In this document: in pieces, positions 35,315 to 45,865 of the stretch
How positions within the stretch are numbered: the first letter of the stretch is position 1
Layout: the number at the start of each line of letters is the position of its first letter
NCBI GenBank assembly: GCA_038230835.1
Contig: JBBRMM010000004.1
Coordinates: 124,001-188,000, forward strand
Reading direction: 5' to 3'
DNA from: DASUHT01 sp038230835
Lineage (GTDB): Bacteria > Actinomycetota > Thermoleophilia > Gaiellales > JAICJC01
DNA length: 64,000 nucleotides
The notes under the pieces: model-generated
Database searches by the model: none
Told to the model about the DNA's origin: nothing
What the model saw: the letters and a program-made list of their open reading frames with translations, nothing else
Position numbers and translations under genes: made by a program

Positions 35315-36655
35315 TTACGACGCGTCGTCGCCGGGGGCCGGCGCCGCCTCCTCGACCTGCTTGAACGACACGTCCACCTCGGTGATCCGCGGGCCGTCGA
35401 CACCCGACACCTCGAACCGGGCGCGTTCGATGTTGACCGAGTCACCCGGCTGCGGTGCCCGCCCCAGTTCGCCGAACACGTAGCCACCCACGGTGTGGTA
35501 GTCGTCCTCCGGCAGTTCGGTGCCGAAGCGCTCGTTGAACTCGTCGATCGGGAACGAGCCACCGATCCGCACTCGGCCACCGCCGATCCGCCGGATGCCC
35601 AGCTCGGGGAGGTCGAACTCGTCGCCGATCTCGCCGACGATCTCCTCCAGCAGATCCTCGAGCGTCGCCAGGCCCGCCACCGACCCGTACTCGTCCACCA
35701 CGATCGCCATGTGATTCGACGTGCTGCGGAATTCGGCCAGCAGCTCGTCCAGCCGCTTGGTCTCCGGCACAACGATGGCGGGACGCAGGATCGATCGCAC
35801 GTCCAGCCGCTCGATCCCGCGATCGTTCATGGCACTGAACAGGTCGCGCACGTGCAGCACCCCGACCACGTCGTCGAGATCCTCGCCATACACCGGGTAG
35901 CGCGTGTACGGGTGGCTCAGCACCACGCTCAGCAGGTCGGGAGTCGGCATGTCGAGCGGCAGCGCAACCACATCCGGACGGGGCACCATCACGTCGACGG
36001 CATCCTTGTCCGCGAACTCGAACACCTTGTGCAGCATCTCCTGCTCCTCCTCCTCCAGCACACCCTTCTGGCGGCTGGCGGTGACGAGCATCTTCAGCTC
36101 CTCCTCAGAATGCACGAGCGAGACCCCGCTGACCGGCGGCAGGCCGGCCCACCGCAGCACCGCGGCGCTGGAGCCCACGAGCACCCAGATGAACGGCCGA
36201 AACACCGCGTAGAACACCGCGATCGGGGTGGCGACCGCAAGCGCGACACCCTCGGCGTGCCCGAGCGTGAACGACTTGGGCACGATCTCGCCCATGACGA
36301 CGTGGAAGTAGGACAGGATCGTGAACGCCAGAATCACCGAGACCGTGGTGGCCACCCCCGAGTGCCAGCTCTGCGGGAGCAGGTCGAGCGGCGAGCGCAG
36401 CAGCCGCGACACCACCGGCTCGCCGATGGCGCCCAGGCCCAGGCTCGACAGCGTCACGCCGAGCTGGATCGCCGAGATGAACCGGGACGGGTGCTCGAGC
36501 AGGACGAGCACACGCCGGGCGCCGCGTGACCCCTGCGCGTCGAGCTCCGCCACCCGTGTCCGCCGCACCGTGACGAGGGCATACTCCGCGGCCACAAAAA
36601 AGGCGTTGGCGGCCACGATCAGCACCACCGCGGCGAGTTCGACGGCGGTCAACAC
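35315..36655 (-). CDS. CNNM/CorC (HlyC) family membrane protein with CBS pair
   Basis: 446 residues from GTG 36655, which gives the usual start just before the first helix; ATG 36703 is an alternative but lies beside a TATACT on the same strand (36693-36688). Layout: DUF21 membrane domain (residues 1-190, three to four helices), two CBS domains (about 210-330; VMVPRPDV and LEDLLEEIVGEIGDE) and a C-terminal CorC domain (RVRIGGSFPIDEFN). Members are linked to Mg2+ and other divalent cation transport. Confidence 0.9.
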   Translation of the reverse strand: MLTAVELAAVVLIVAANAFFVAAEYALVTVRRTRVAELDAQGSRGARRVLVLLEHPSRFISAIQLGVTLSSLGLGAIGEPVVSRLLRSPLDLLPQSWHSGVATTVSVILAFTILSYFHVVMGEIVPKSFTLGHAEGVALAVATPIAVFYAVFRPFIWVLVGSSAAVLRWAGLPPVSGVSLVHSEEELKMLVTASRQKGVLEEEEQEMLHKVFEFADKDAVDVMVPRPDVVALPLDMPTPDLLSVVLSHPYTRYPVYGEDLDDVVGVLHVRDLFSAMNDRGIERLDVRSILRPAIVVPETKRLDELLAEFRSTSNHMAIVVDEYGSVAGLATLEDLLEEIVGEIGDEFDLPELGIRRIGGGRVRIGGSFPIDEFNERFGTELPEDDYHTVGGYVFGELGRAPQPGDSVNIERARFEVSGVDGPRITEVDVSFKQVEEAAPAPGDDAS

Positions 36656-36918
36656 GGTCTGGGAACGTCGTCGCTCAACCCGGCGCAAGTATAGACCGGG
36701 CATCCGACGTGGCCCGATCCGCGAAATCGGATCGATCGCGAGTGGAAAGAAACGCTCAAGTCAGCAGGCCTGATGCCGATCAGCTACCGCAGGGGTTCGT
36801 GCCCTGACGGCGAATCCCCGGGCGTTGGCTCAGACCCGCGTTTTGGGAGGGGCTAACGACCGCACGAGGTTCTGCCGATACACCAAGTCGGTGGCAAGCC
36901 TTGACGAGTGGAGCACAT

Positions 36919-37539
36919 GTGGGCGAATCCATAAGCTGTCTGATTGTCGATGACCACGAGGTCGTGCGCGAAGGTCTGCGCCTGGCGCTCTCGAGGGCTG
37001 ACAACATCCGCGTGATCGGCGAAGCAGCCGATGGCAGCGCGGCCGTGGCGCTGGCCCGCCGACGGCGACCGAACGTCGTGATCATGGACGTACGCATGCC
37101 CGGCACCGACGGGCTGCAGGCCGCCCGCCAGATCTCCGCCGAGGTCCCCGAGACGGCGGTGCTGATGTTCACCGCCTACGGTGAGCGAAGCCTGCTCACG
37201 CGGGGCCTGGAGGCCGGTGCCAAGGGCTACATCCTGAAAGAGGCGCCCCAGCAGACGCTGGTGCGCGCGATCCAGAAGGTGGCCGGCGGCGACGGTTACG
37301 TCGATCCGGCGCTGATGCCCGCGTTCCTGACCAAGGAACGCGAGAACATGCTGACCGCCCGCGAGCGCGAGATCCTGCAGTTGCTCGCCGATGGGATGTC
37401 CAACGCGGACGTGGCGGGTAAGCTCTTCATCAGCCAGGAGACCGTCAAGAGCCACGTGCGGCACATCCTCTCGAAGCTGGAGGCAGACACCCGCACGCAT
37501 GCCGTCGCAATCGCCCTCAGACAGGCCATCATCGATTGA
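36919..37539 (+). CDS. NarL/LuxR-family response regulator
   Basis: 206 residues. The receiver domain has the acidic pair (VDDH), phospho-acceptor Asp in VVIMDVRMPG and Lys in LKEA. A C-terminal LuxR helix-turn-helix (LTAREREILQLLADGMSNADVA ... ETVKSHVRHILSKL) binds DNA. GTG 36919 has TGGAG at good spacing; TTG 36901 is an alternative. It overlaps the kinase gene by 41 bp, so they form one two-component system with the GGDEF gene. Confidence 0.92.
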   Translation: MGESISCLIVDDHEVVREGLRLALSRADNIRVIGEAADGSAAVALARRRRPNVVIMDVRMPGTDGLQAARQISAEVPETAVLMFTAYGERSLLTRGLEAGAKGYILKEAPQQTLVRAIQKVAGGDGYVDPALMPAFLTKERENMLTAREREILQLLADGMSNADVAGKLFISQETVKSHVRHILSKLEADTRTHAVAIALRQAIID

Positions 37540-38974
37540 TCCGCGGAGCGGACGCGACCGGCTGATCCGCGCCGGTCTGTTCGCGACCCTGGCCGGTGCC
37601 ACGACCGCGGCCGCCGCCGCAGGCGGTGCCCTCGTCTCGGGACGTGTCGGTGTGGCCGCAGCCGGCCTCGCCGGCGCGGGTTGGGTGGCCGCCCTCGCCC
37701 ACGGGAAGATCGGGGGCCAGTCCGAGCGGCTGCACGCCTACGAGCAGTGGCAGACCAAGCTGCGCAGCGAGCTGGTCGGCCAATCGGCCTTCCTTGACCG
37801 CCTGGTGCGTGGGCTGGATGCGGTGTCGGAGAGCCTGGTCGAGTCGCGCGTGCTGGACAGCACGGCGGAGCAGGCCCGAACCGTGCTGGGAGCCGACGTG
37901 GCGGTGGTGCTGGTGCCCGACGCCGACGGCCGGCGACTGCGCCCGGCGGCGGCCCGCGGCGTCGCACTCGGCCCGATGGCGGACATCGCGGTCGAGTTCG
38001 AGGCACCGGGATCGCCGCTGGCCGAGGCCGCGCGGAGCCGGACGGCTGCCGCCGGCGGGCGTGAGGTCGTCGGCGAGGACGACCTTTGCCGGCACCTGCG
38101 GCCGACCTCGGTGCTCGCTGCGCCGATGGTTGCGGTGGGTGAACTGCACGCCCTTCTGGTGCTCGCACAGCTGGGCGACGACAAGAGCTTCGGGCCATCC
38201 GACCTCGCCCGGGCGAGCGTATTCGCCGACTTCGCCACCCGCGCCGTCGAAAACGCCATGCTGTTCGAGCGGGTGGAGTCGCTGCTCGCTCAGGCCCGAG
38301 TCCGCGAGACCGAGCGCGCCGAGCTCTCACGGCGGGTGGTGTCGGCGGAGCAGGACGAGCGGCGGCGGCTCTCGCTGCAGCTCCATGACGGCCCGCTGTC
38401 GTCGCTGTCCGGTGTCGGCATGATGCTCGACGCCGCGGTCGAAGACGTGACCGCCGGCCGCCTCGAGCCCGCCCTCCAGGTGCTGGAGACGGCGCGTCAG
38501 CGTCAGCGCGGCGTGATCCGTTCCCTGCGCGAGCTGTGCTTCGCGCTCGAGCCGTGGGTGTTGCGCGACCAGGGGTTCGTGACCGCCGTCCGGGCGCTCG
38601 CCGACGAGTTCGAGCGAGGCCACTCGGTGCGGATCGTGCTCGAGGTCGACCCCGCTGATGCGCTCTCCCCCGACGACCAGGTGTGCCTGTACCAGATCGT
38701 GCGGGAAGCGGTGGCCAATGCGATCAAGCATGCCCGCCCCAGCACGGTCGCGGTGACCGTGTCGGGCATGCCCGCCGACGGGTTCCGGGTGACGGTGGCC
38801 GACGACGGCACCGGGTTCTCGGCCGGCCCAGACGACGGCCTGCCCCACCACGGAATGGCGTCCATGCGCGAGCGGGCGGCGATTCTCCGCGCGGAGCTCA
38901 CCGTCGAGTCGGTGCCGGGTAGCGGCACCACGGTCAGCCTGACCATGCCGGCGGCGGTCGTCGATGCGGCGTAG
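37499..38974 (+). CDS. Sensor histidine kinase, HisKA_3 type with GAF domain
   Basis: 491 residues from ATG 37499. Two hydrophobic helices (about residues 23-40 and 44-62) precede a GAF domain (about 110-265), a dimerisation helix with the phospho-His motif ERRRLSLQLHDG, and an ATPase domain (NAIKHA, DDGTGF and GMASMRERA, GSGTT). It is the cognate kinase of the preceding regulator. The upstream in-frame ORF extension overlaps the regulator and is disregarded. It overlaps the next gene by 11 bp. Confidence 0.9.
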   Translation: MPSQSPSDRPSSIDPRSGRDRLIRAGLFATLAGATTAAAAAGGALVSGRVGVAAAGLAGAGWVAALAHGKIGGQSERLHAYEQWQTKLRSELVGQSAFLDRLVRGLDAVSESLVESRVLDSTAEQARTVLGADVAVVLVPDADGRRLRPAAARGVALGPMADIAVEFEAPGSPLAEAARSRTAAAGGREVVGEDDLCRHLRPTSVLAAPMVAVGELHALLVLAQLGDDKSFGPSDLARASVFADFATRAVENAMLFERVESLLAQARVRETERAELSRRVVSAEQDERRRLSLQLHDGPLSSLSGVGMMLDAAVEDVTAGRLEPALQVLETARQRQRGVIRSLRELCFALEPWVLRDQGFVTAVRALADEFERGHSVRIVLEVDPADALSPDDQVCLYQIVREAVANAIKHARPSTVAVTVSGMPADGFRVTVADDGTGFSAGPDDGLPHHGMASMRERAAILRAELTVESVPGSGTTVSLTMPAAVVDAA

Positions 38975-40343
38975 CCGCACGTCCTCCCCCGCCCTGCTCA
39001 CCGAGCTCGTGGCGGCCTGCGAGGCGGGCCGTGACCTGCCCGCCATCCTCGACATCGCCTGCCGCGCCGTCGCCGAGTCGCTCGGCAGCGACCGCGTGGC
39101 CGCCTACACCGTGTCCGCCGACGGAGCGGCATTCGAGCGCGTGTGCGGCTCCGGCGACGACCAACTGGCGGCGACGTCGAACACCGAACCGGCGGTCGAC
39201 GGCGAGGTGTTGCGACTGCCACTGGTCAGCGCCCGGCGAGTTCTGGGCTGTCTGACGGCACACGCTCCGCGGCGGGTCGAGATCGCCACCGCCCGGCTGG
39301 TGGCCGGCGTGGCGGCACAGGCGGTGGAAGCCTCGCGGCTGTGGGAGTCTGCCGGCGCCAGCGCGGGCACGCTCGACCTGCTCACCGGTTTGCCCAACCA
39401 CCGCGGGTTCTCCGAGCGCGCTGGACTCGAGCTCGCACGCGCCAAGCGCACGGGCGGCCAGGTCGCGCTGGCGATGGTCGACGTGGACGGGTTCGGCGCA
39501 CTCAACGAGGTTACCGGCCACCAGAACGGTGACAGCGTCCTGCGCACCGCCGCCCGCTGTTTTGCGGACGGCGTGCGGTCGTACGACAGCGTGTGCAGGC
39601 TCGGCGGAGACGCGTTCGGCCTCGTGCTGCCCGGAATGACCGCGCCGGCGGCAGCCGGACTGATCAGCCGTCTGGGCGCCGCGTTCTCCACCTCGACCGA
39701 CGGCGTCACGGTATCGGGCGGGGTGGCCGGATTCCCCGAGCACGGGGCCACGCTGGCCGAGATCGAACGGCTGGCGGCGGGATCGCTGTACTGGGCCCAG
39801 CGTGGCGGTGGCGGGCGAATCGTCGCCTATGACCCCGCTGTCGTCGAGTCGCTGTCTGCCGAGGAGCGGCTCGATCAACTCGAGCGCGACACCTACGAGC
39901 GCACGATGCGCGCTCTGGAGGCCGCCCGCGGCCAGTCAGCCACCGCCCGGGCGGTCAGCGACTACGCGGGCTTCCTCGCCTCGGGCCTCGACCTCACACC
40001 CGACCGCGCCGACCGGCTGCGGCTGGCGGCGTACGTCTACGACACCACCACACCCGGCGGCGACGAGGTGGAGCGAGCGCGACTGGCCGCGCGTGTGGCC
40101 GCCAACGCGCTGGACGCCGAGGCCGCGGAGTGGCTGCTCGCCGTGCGGACGCCCGACGCCCCCATCGAGTCGCGCATCATCGCAGTGGCTGCCGGATTCG
40201 TGGAGGCGGGCGGGCACACCGGCAGCGCCGGCGCCGGCCGCGCACTGGCTGAGCTCTGGCGCGAGACCGATGAGCGCTACGACCGTGAGGTGGTGCGCGC
40301 GCTCGAGAGCCTGCTCGCCGACCGCGTCAGCCCGGTGGGCTAA
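38964..40343 (+). CDS. GAF-GGDEF-(degenerate HD-GYP) signalling protein
   Basis: 459 residues. Order: GAF-like region (20-130), GGDEF domain (about 137-290; DLLTGLPNHRGF), then an HD-GYP-like helical domain (about 310-450). The GGDEF signature reads GGDAF (Glu replaced by Ala). The HD position reads YD (AYVYDTTT), and the GYP segment is missing, so catalysis by either domain is unlikely. It is coupled to the two-component genes. Its TAA stop is supplied by the left end of the MITE-like repeat. Role in c-di-GMP binding or protein interaction is inference. Confidence 0.85.
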   Translation: MRRSRTSSPALLTELVAACEAGRDLPAILDIACRAVAESLGSDRVAAYTVSADGAAFERVCGSGDDQLAATSNTEPAVDGEVLRLPLVSARRVLGCLTAHAPRRVEIATARLVAGVAAQAVEASRLWESAGASAGTLDLLTGLPNHRGFSERAGLELARAKRTGGQVALAMVDVDGFGALNEVTGHQNGDSVLRTAARCFADGVRSYDSVCRLGGDAFGLVLPGMTAPAAAGLISRLGAAFSTSTDGVTVSGGVAGFPEHGATLAEIERLAAGSLYWAQRGGGGRIVAYDPAVVESLSAEERLDQLERDTYERTMRALEAARGQSATARAVSDYAGFLASGLDLTPDRADRLRLAAYVYDTTTPGGDEVERARLAARVAANALDAEAAEWLLAVRTPDAPIESRIIAVAAGFVEAGGHTGSAGAGRALAELWRETDERYDREVVRALESLLADRVSPVG

Positions 40344-40526
40344 GAACTCGTTTCAGAATGAGCTTCGTCGTGAGGCGCAGGGCGCGGTGGTTGCGGGAAG
40401 GATCGAGCGGCGAGCGGAGCGCAGGCGTGGCTGAAGCCACGTTGAGCACCGCACGCAGCGTGGGACGCACCCGCAAACCGGCGCGAACCAGCCGCAACAG
40501 AAGCTCATTCTGAAACGAGTTCTTAG
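40340..40526. mobile_element. MITE-like element with perfect 27-bp terminal inverted repeats
   Basis: The ends CTAAGAACTCGTTTCAGAATGAGCTTC-type (40340-40366) and its exact reverse complement (40500-40526) flank 133 bp with no ORF. The interior has a 7-bp hairpin (CGTGGCT-GA-AGCCACG) and longer imperfect complementarity, so the whole element can fold as one long stem. No clear target-site duplication. A non-autonomous element is the simplest reading. Confidence 0.7.
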
Positions 40527-40833
40527 TCCCAGCTCAGCCACCGTTCACGCTTCGAGGCAAGGCGTCTCCCCGCAGCGTGGCGGTCGAGCCGAGCGGCTCA
40601 ACGACGCTCGGCCTGGCGACCGGTTCCTGGCCTTGTGATGGGAGTGGGTCGCCGGCTTCGTCCACCCGAATGGTCGGCTCGGGCTGGCCGAAGGTGTAGC
40701 CGCGGAATTCCGGCGGCGGCGCTCGGCCGGCTGCGTTACAGGGCAGCCGCCGGCCGAGTCCCCCCGCCGTCTATCCACACTCGGTTATCGGCACCAGGCC
40801 GGAACGGTTCGCCCCCCGGATGGGCGATGAGCG
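40527..40833. other. Intergenic stretch without a convincing gene
   Basis: Short open frames on both strands are Arg/Pro/Ser-rich shadows without ribosome-binding sites. No promoter, hairpin or RNA gene is recognised. Confidence 0.5.
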
Positions 40834-40935
40834 TCAGTCGCGACTGCCGCGGCCGAACACGACGGTGATCGCGACCAGTCCGGCCACAAAGAGCAGGGTG
40901 ATCGGCACGGCAAGGCCAGACACGAGGACGAGCAC
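40834..40935 (-). CDS. Very small single-helix membrane peptide
   Basis: 33 residues from GTG 40935, with AAAGG 8 nt upstream. The sequence LVLVSGLAVPITLLFVAGLVAITVVFG is almost entirely one transmembrane helix, ending in a basic GRGSRD tail. ATG 40980 in the same frame would give 48 residues. No family recognised; evidence is the helix plus the ribosome-binding site. Confidence 0.4.
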   Translation of the reverse strand: MLVLVSGLAVPITLLFVAGLVAITVVFGRGSRD

Positions 40936-41362
40936 GGGGGAGCCTTTCAGCGGAGCCGGGGAGAGCTGCACTCTCGACATGCACCGCCGCCGTGGCGCGC
41001 GCAATCCCCTCCCAGGGTGGTCTGTTGGGCCTGCGCGGGGAGAGGTCCAATGCACTCGCCCGCGCAGGCGCTACCTGGTCGGACGGCGCGCTGGATCGAC
41101 GCGGTCTATCCGAGTGCCCACACCCAGGTCATTTCGCGATACCGACCAGATCTCGGCCGCGGCGTGTTGCGACTCGACCAAGCGCCGCGCGTGCTTCACG
41201 TCGCGCATTGTGGCGACCGGTCGTCTCGACGCGGCTGCTGGTTCGCAAACCGTGCCAAATCAGGTCACCCTCCTGGGCATGGTTGTCCCAGTGTGTGAGT
41301 GGTTGCATTCTCGGGCTGCGGGGTGGAGGATGGACATGCTCGATACTCGGTGAGGAGGCGGC
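40936..41362. other. Intergenic stretch without a convincing gene
   Basis: 427 bp between the tiny - strand ORF and the glycine-rich protein. Open frames are compositionally unconvincing. The end carries the strong GAGGAGG of the next gene. Promoters for one or both neighbours probably lie here. Confidence 0.45.
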
Positions 41363-42271
41363 ATGGGCGTGTTTGGGAAGCTCGGTGGTGCGTGGCGGCC
41401 ACTGGCCAGGGTGCTGGTGGTCTCGGCTCTGGCGACGGTCGTAAGCGCGGTTGTGTGGATGCAGCAGGCCAACGGCGCGGCCAAAACGCTAGCGACGTTT
41501 TCGCAGATTGGCCAGTACAAGTGGAAGGTGCCGGCGGGGGTCACGTCGGTGACGTTCGATGTGTACGGCGCGTCTGGAGGCAACGTGCTTGCAGTCCAAC
41601 ACGGCGTTGTGACCGTCGTTACGCAGGGTGGTGCGGGTGGTGAGGCGCGGGGCCGGTTTAGCGTTCACCCGGGCGAGGTGTTTGAGATTGTGGTGGGCGG
41701 GCAGGGCGCGGCGGAGACAGAGGGCGTCACGAACCAGTTTGGCTTCGGCGGGTTCAACGGGGGTGGCGACGGCGATCAGGCGACTCGGTTTGGTGGGACG
41801 CTGGTGTCTGGCGGTGGTGGGGGCGCTTCGGACGTACGCATCGGCGGGCGAGGCAACTCCTGCGCTTCGACCGTATGTCTCCTCCCAGACCGGATTATCG
41901 TCGCGGGAGGCGGTGGCGGGGGATCGGACGGGAACACCACCGGCGGGAACGGAGGAGTTGGCGGTGGAGTGACCGGTGGCCCACCGCGCGTGGGCGGGGG
42001 CCAAGAGAACTTCGGACTAGGTGGCGGCGAACCTTCCGGGCAACTCATCGCAGGCTTCGGCGTGGGTGCTACGGCGACCGTCGCCACCGGCATCGGTGGT
42101 GGAGGCGGCGGGTGGTATGGCGGCGGCAGCTCAAACGGATCAAACGGAATCAACCCGCCACCCCCAGGCAGCGGCGGCGGCAGCGGCTACATCAGCCAAC
42201 TGTCCGTGACCGACTCCTTCCCCGGCGGCACACGCCTCGGCGACGGCGAGGTGATCATCACCACCCCATAA
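41363..42271 (+). CDS. Secreted glycine-rich protein with ALK/LTK-type glycine-rich domain
   Basis: 302 residues with strong GAGGAGG 7 nt before the ATG. A signal sequence or membrane anchor spans residues 15-36, with possible cleavage after ANGAA. The mature part begins with a beta-rich segment (FSQIGQYKWKVPAGVTSVTFDVYGA) and continues as a glycine-rich domain: GGGGGASDVR, RIIVAGGGGGG, GGGGGGWYGGGSS and SGGGSGYI, the order seen in the glycine-rich domain of ALK/LTK receptors. This fold packs polyglycine-II helices. Extracellular structural or binding role is inference. Confidence 0.75.
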   Translation: MGVFGKLGGAWRPLARVLVVSALATVVSAVVWMQQANGAAKTLATFSQIGQYKWKVPAGVTSVTFDVYGASGGNVLAVQHGVVTVVTQGGAGGEARGRFSVHPGEVFEIVVGGQGAAETEGVTNQFGFGGFNGGGDGDQATRFGGTLVSGGGGGASDVRIGGRGNSCASTVCLLPDRIIVAGGGGGGSDGNTTGGNGGVGGGVTGGPPRVGGGQENFGLGGGEPSGQLIAGFGVGATATVATGIGGGGGGWYGGGSSNGSNGINPPPPGSGGGSGYISQLSVTDSFPGGTRLGDGEVIITTP

Positions 42272-42313
42272 CCAAGACCCGCCACCGCCCCGCCCGACCG
42301 GAGGACTAAGGCG

Positions 42314-43930
<1,617 letters not shown>

Positions 43931-44004
43931 GGGCTGTCATACCTCTCGCGGCCAGTCTACCTCACCACCGCCGAGCCTGATCAACATCTCCACGAGGCGT
44001 TCGA

Positions 44005-44916
44005 TCAGGACTTCTTGCGGCGCTGCGAACGCAGCCGCGCCGCGATCGCAGACTCCGGCCGAGGCGTCGGTATGTGCCCGGCGACGGTGCCGTCGGGCGC
44101 CGTGACCGGCGCCGGCGGCGGCTCCCGCCGCCGGCGGAAGAGCCGGATGAAGGTCGCGCCGGCGACGATCACGATCGCGCTCGCGACCCAGACGTTCAGC
44201 CGCTGCCCGAAGTAGTGATGGGCGGGGTCGATCCGTAACGACTCCACGTAGATGCGCCCGGTCGAGTAGAGCGTCAGGTACAGCACGAAGATCGTCGCCG
44301 TCGGCACGCGGTTCCAGTACCGGCGCACGAACCACAGCAGGACGACGAACACGAGCAGGTTCCACAGCGACTCGTAGAGGAAGGTCGGCACGAAGGTGTG
44401 CGGCCCGCCGGGAACGTTGTACGGCGCGATCGGATTGTCGATCTTGACCGCCCAGGGCAGCTTGCTCGGCCCCCCGTACAGCTCCTGGTTGAAGTAGTTC
44501 CCCCAGCGCCCGATCGCCTGAGCCAGGATCAGCCCCGGGGCGATGCAGTCGGCCACCGTCCAGAACGGGACGCGTGCCCGGCGAGCGCCGATCCAGGCAC
44601 CGAGCATGCCGCCCAGCACCGCCCCGTAGATGCCGAGCCCCCCGTGCCAGATCTTCACGGTGTCCAGGTAATGCCCCGAGAAGGCCGACCAGTCGGTCAC
44701 CACGTGGTACAGCCGCGCCCCCGCCAGGCCGAGCGGCACAGTCCACACCGCAACCGTGTACACGAGTTCCGGGTCGAGCCCTCGGCGGCGGAACTCGCGC
44801 CGGGTGAGCCAGCCCGCCACCAGCACTCCGAGCGCGAGCAGCAGCCCGTACCAGCGAGCCTGAATGCCGCCGAAGCGGAACAGAAACGGGTCGCCGGGGC
44901 TGGGAATCGAGAGCAT
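44005..44916 (-). CDS. lgt: Phosphatidylglycerol-prolipoprotein diacylglyceryl transferase
   Basis: 303 residues. About seven transmembrane helices and the Lgt signature GRWGNYFNQE (about residue 137) plus GRIYVESLRID. It attaches diacylglycerol to the lipobox Cys of prolipoproteins. ATG 44916 starts at the conserved LSIPSPGDP motif; the ORF continues to 44964. The C-terminal tail is basic and Pro-rich. It is 74 bp upstream of the ABC-F gene. Confidence 0.95.
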   Translation of the reverse strand: MLSIPSPGDPFLFRFGGIQARWYGLLLALGVLVAGWLTRREFRRRGLDPELVYTVAVWTVPLGLAGARLYHVVTDWSAFSGHYLDTVKIWHGGLGIYGAVLGGMLGAWIGARRARVPFWTVADCIAPGLILAQAIGRWGNYFNQELYGGPSKLPWAVKIDNPIAPYNVPGGPHTFVPTFLYESLWNLLVFVVLLWFVRRYWNRVPTATIFVLYLTLYSTGRIYVESLRIDPAHHYFGQRLNVWVASAIVIVAGATFIRLFRRRREPPPAPVTAPDGTVAGHIPTPRPESAIAARLRSQRRKKS

Positions 44917-44999
44917 GATCACGGGCGAGCGCAGGTTACCGCGCCGCTCCGACGGCTGACTCACCTCACGTGTGGCCGGTGCCGCCCCGTTGTTGCTCG

Positions 45000-45731
45000 T
45001 CAGCTACTTCGGCGGAGCATGCGCCGCCACAAGCCCGTCTGGGGCTCCACCTCGCGGGCCATCCGCTCGGCCGCCATGAATTGAAGCAGCGAGAAGTCGG
45101 CGGGCTCACCGGCCGGCCGAACAGCGGTCACCTCGCGCAGCTTCCGCCGCTCTGCGGCCGCGATGGAGATGAAGGTGCAACCGGCCAGCAGCTGATCGTC
45201 CACCGTGGTCACGCGGGCTACTCGCACCTCGGCGGTCACCACCGTGGCGAAAAACCTTCCGCTGAAGTCGAGTCGGTCGCCGGCGCGCAGGAGCCGACGG
45301 GTCAAGAGGGCGACGCCGCTGTCCGACACATCAACGATCGAGCCCTCCACGACGTCTCCATCGACCACGTTCTGGCAGTTAACGGCGACCAGCCGGGCAT
45401 GACCTCCCAGCGACGTGCGATCGGCCTGGCGGTGTCGCTCGTCCAGCCTGATCGATCGGCCGCGAAGTACCACCTTGGCCAGCTTGGCGGATTGGAACGC
45501 GGCCGACTCGATCTCGAAGCCGACGAGCCAGGGCCGCAGGTCGTCACCGTGCACGCGTGCCAGCAGCACATCTGACTCACCGATCCTCAGCCGATCACCG
45601 GTTGCGGTCAGGCGCGTGCCGGCGTGCGAGAGCGGCGTCAGTTCCAACTCGCGGCCACTCGCCTCCTCCACGGCTATCGCCGCCTTGGAGCCGAGCATCG
45701 CAACCGCCTGCGTCATCGAGAGTCGTGCCAT
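45000..45731 (-). CDS. PilZ-domain protein
   Basis: 243 residues. The C-terminal half resembles PilZ: an Arg-containing N-terminal arm (DERHRQADRTSLGGHAR), then IVDVSDSGVALLTRRLLRAGD, with the D-x-S-x-x-G core. An N-terminal beta domain resembles YcgR-like PilZN. It probably binds c-di-GMP. The gene is divergent from the HD-GYP gene by 134 bp, which supports a shared c-di-GMP function. Confidence 0.75.
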   Translation of the reverse strand: MARLSMTQAVAMLGSKAAIAVEEASGRELELTPLSHAGTRLTATGDRLRIGESDVLLARVHGDDLRPWLVGFEIESAAFQSAKLAKVVLRGRSIRLDERHRQADRTSLGGHARLVAVNCQNVVDGDVVEGSIVDVSDSGVALLTRRLLRAGDRLDFSGRFFATVVTAEVRVARVTTVDDQLLAGCTFISIAAAERRKLREVTAVRPAGEPADFSLLQFMAAERMAREVEPQTGLWRRMLRRSS

Positions 45732-45865
45732 GCGACCCTTATCGGCACGTGCGGGAGCGGGCTGGAGTGATGACAGCCTGTGGCCCGGGTGTCAGGATCA
45801 GACCTCGACCCTGGCGGCATCCCCCAAAAGAGGGATACGCCGGGCGTGGGCGAAAATGTCCGGCG

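Noticed and set aside
36704..36918. Possible riboswitch or small RNA upstream of the response regulator
   Set aside because: Only short, non-specific GC hairpins; no known aptamer core could be recognised by eye.
40736..41353. Overlapping open frames of 73-177 residues
   Set aside because: Low-complexity composition and no start signals, except the 33-residue frame kept as a candidate.
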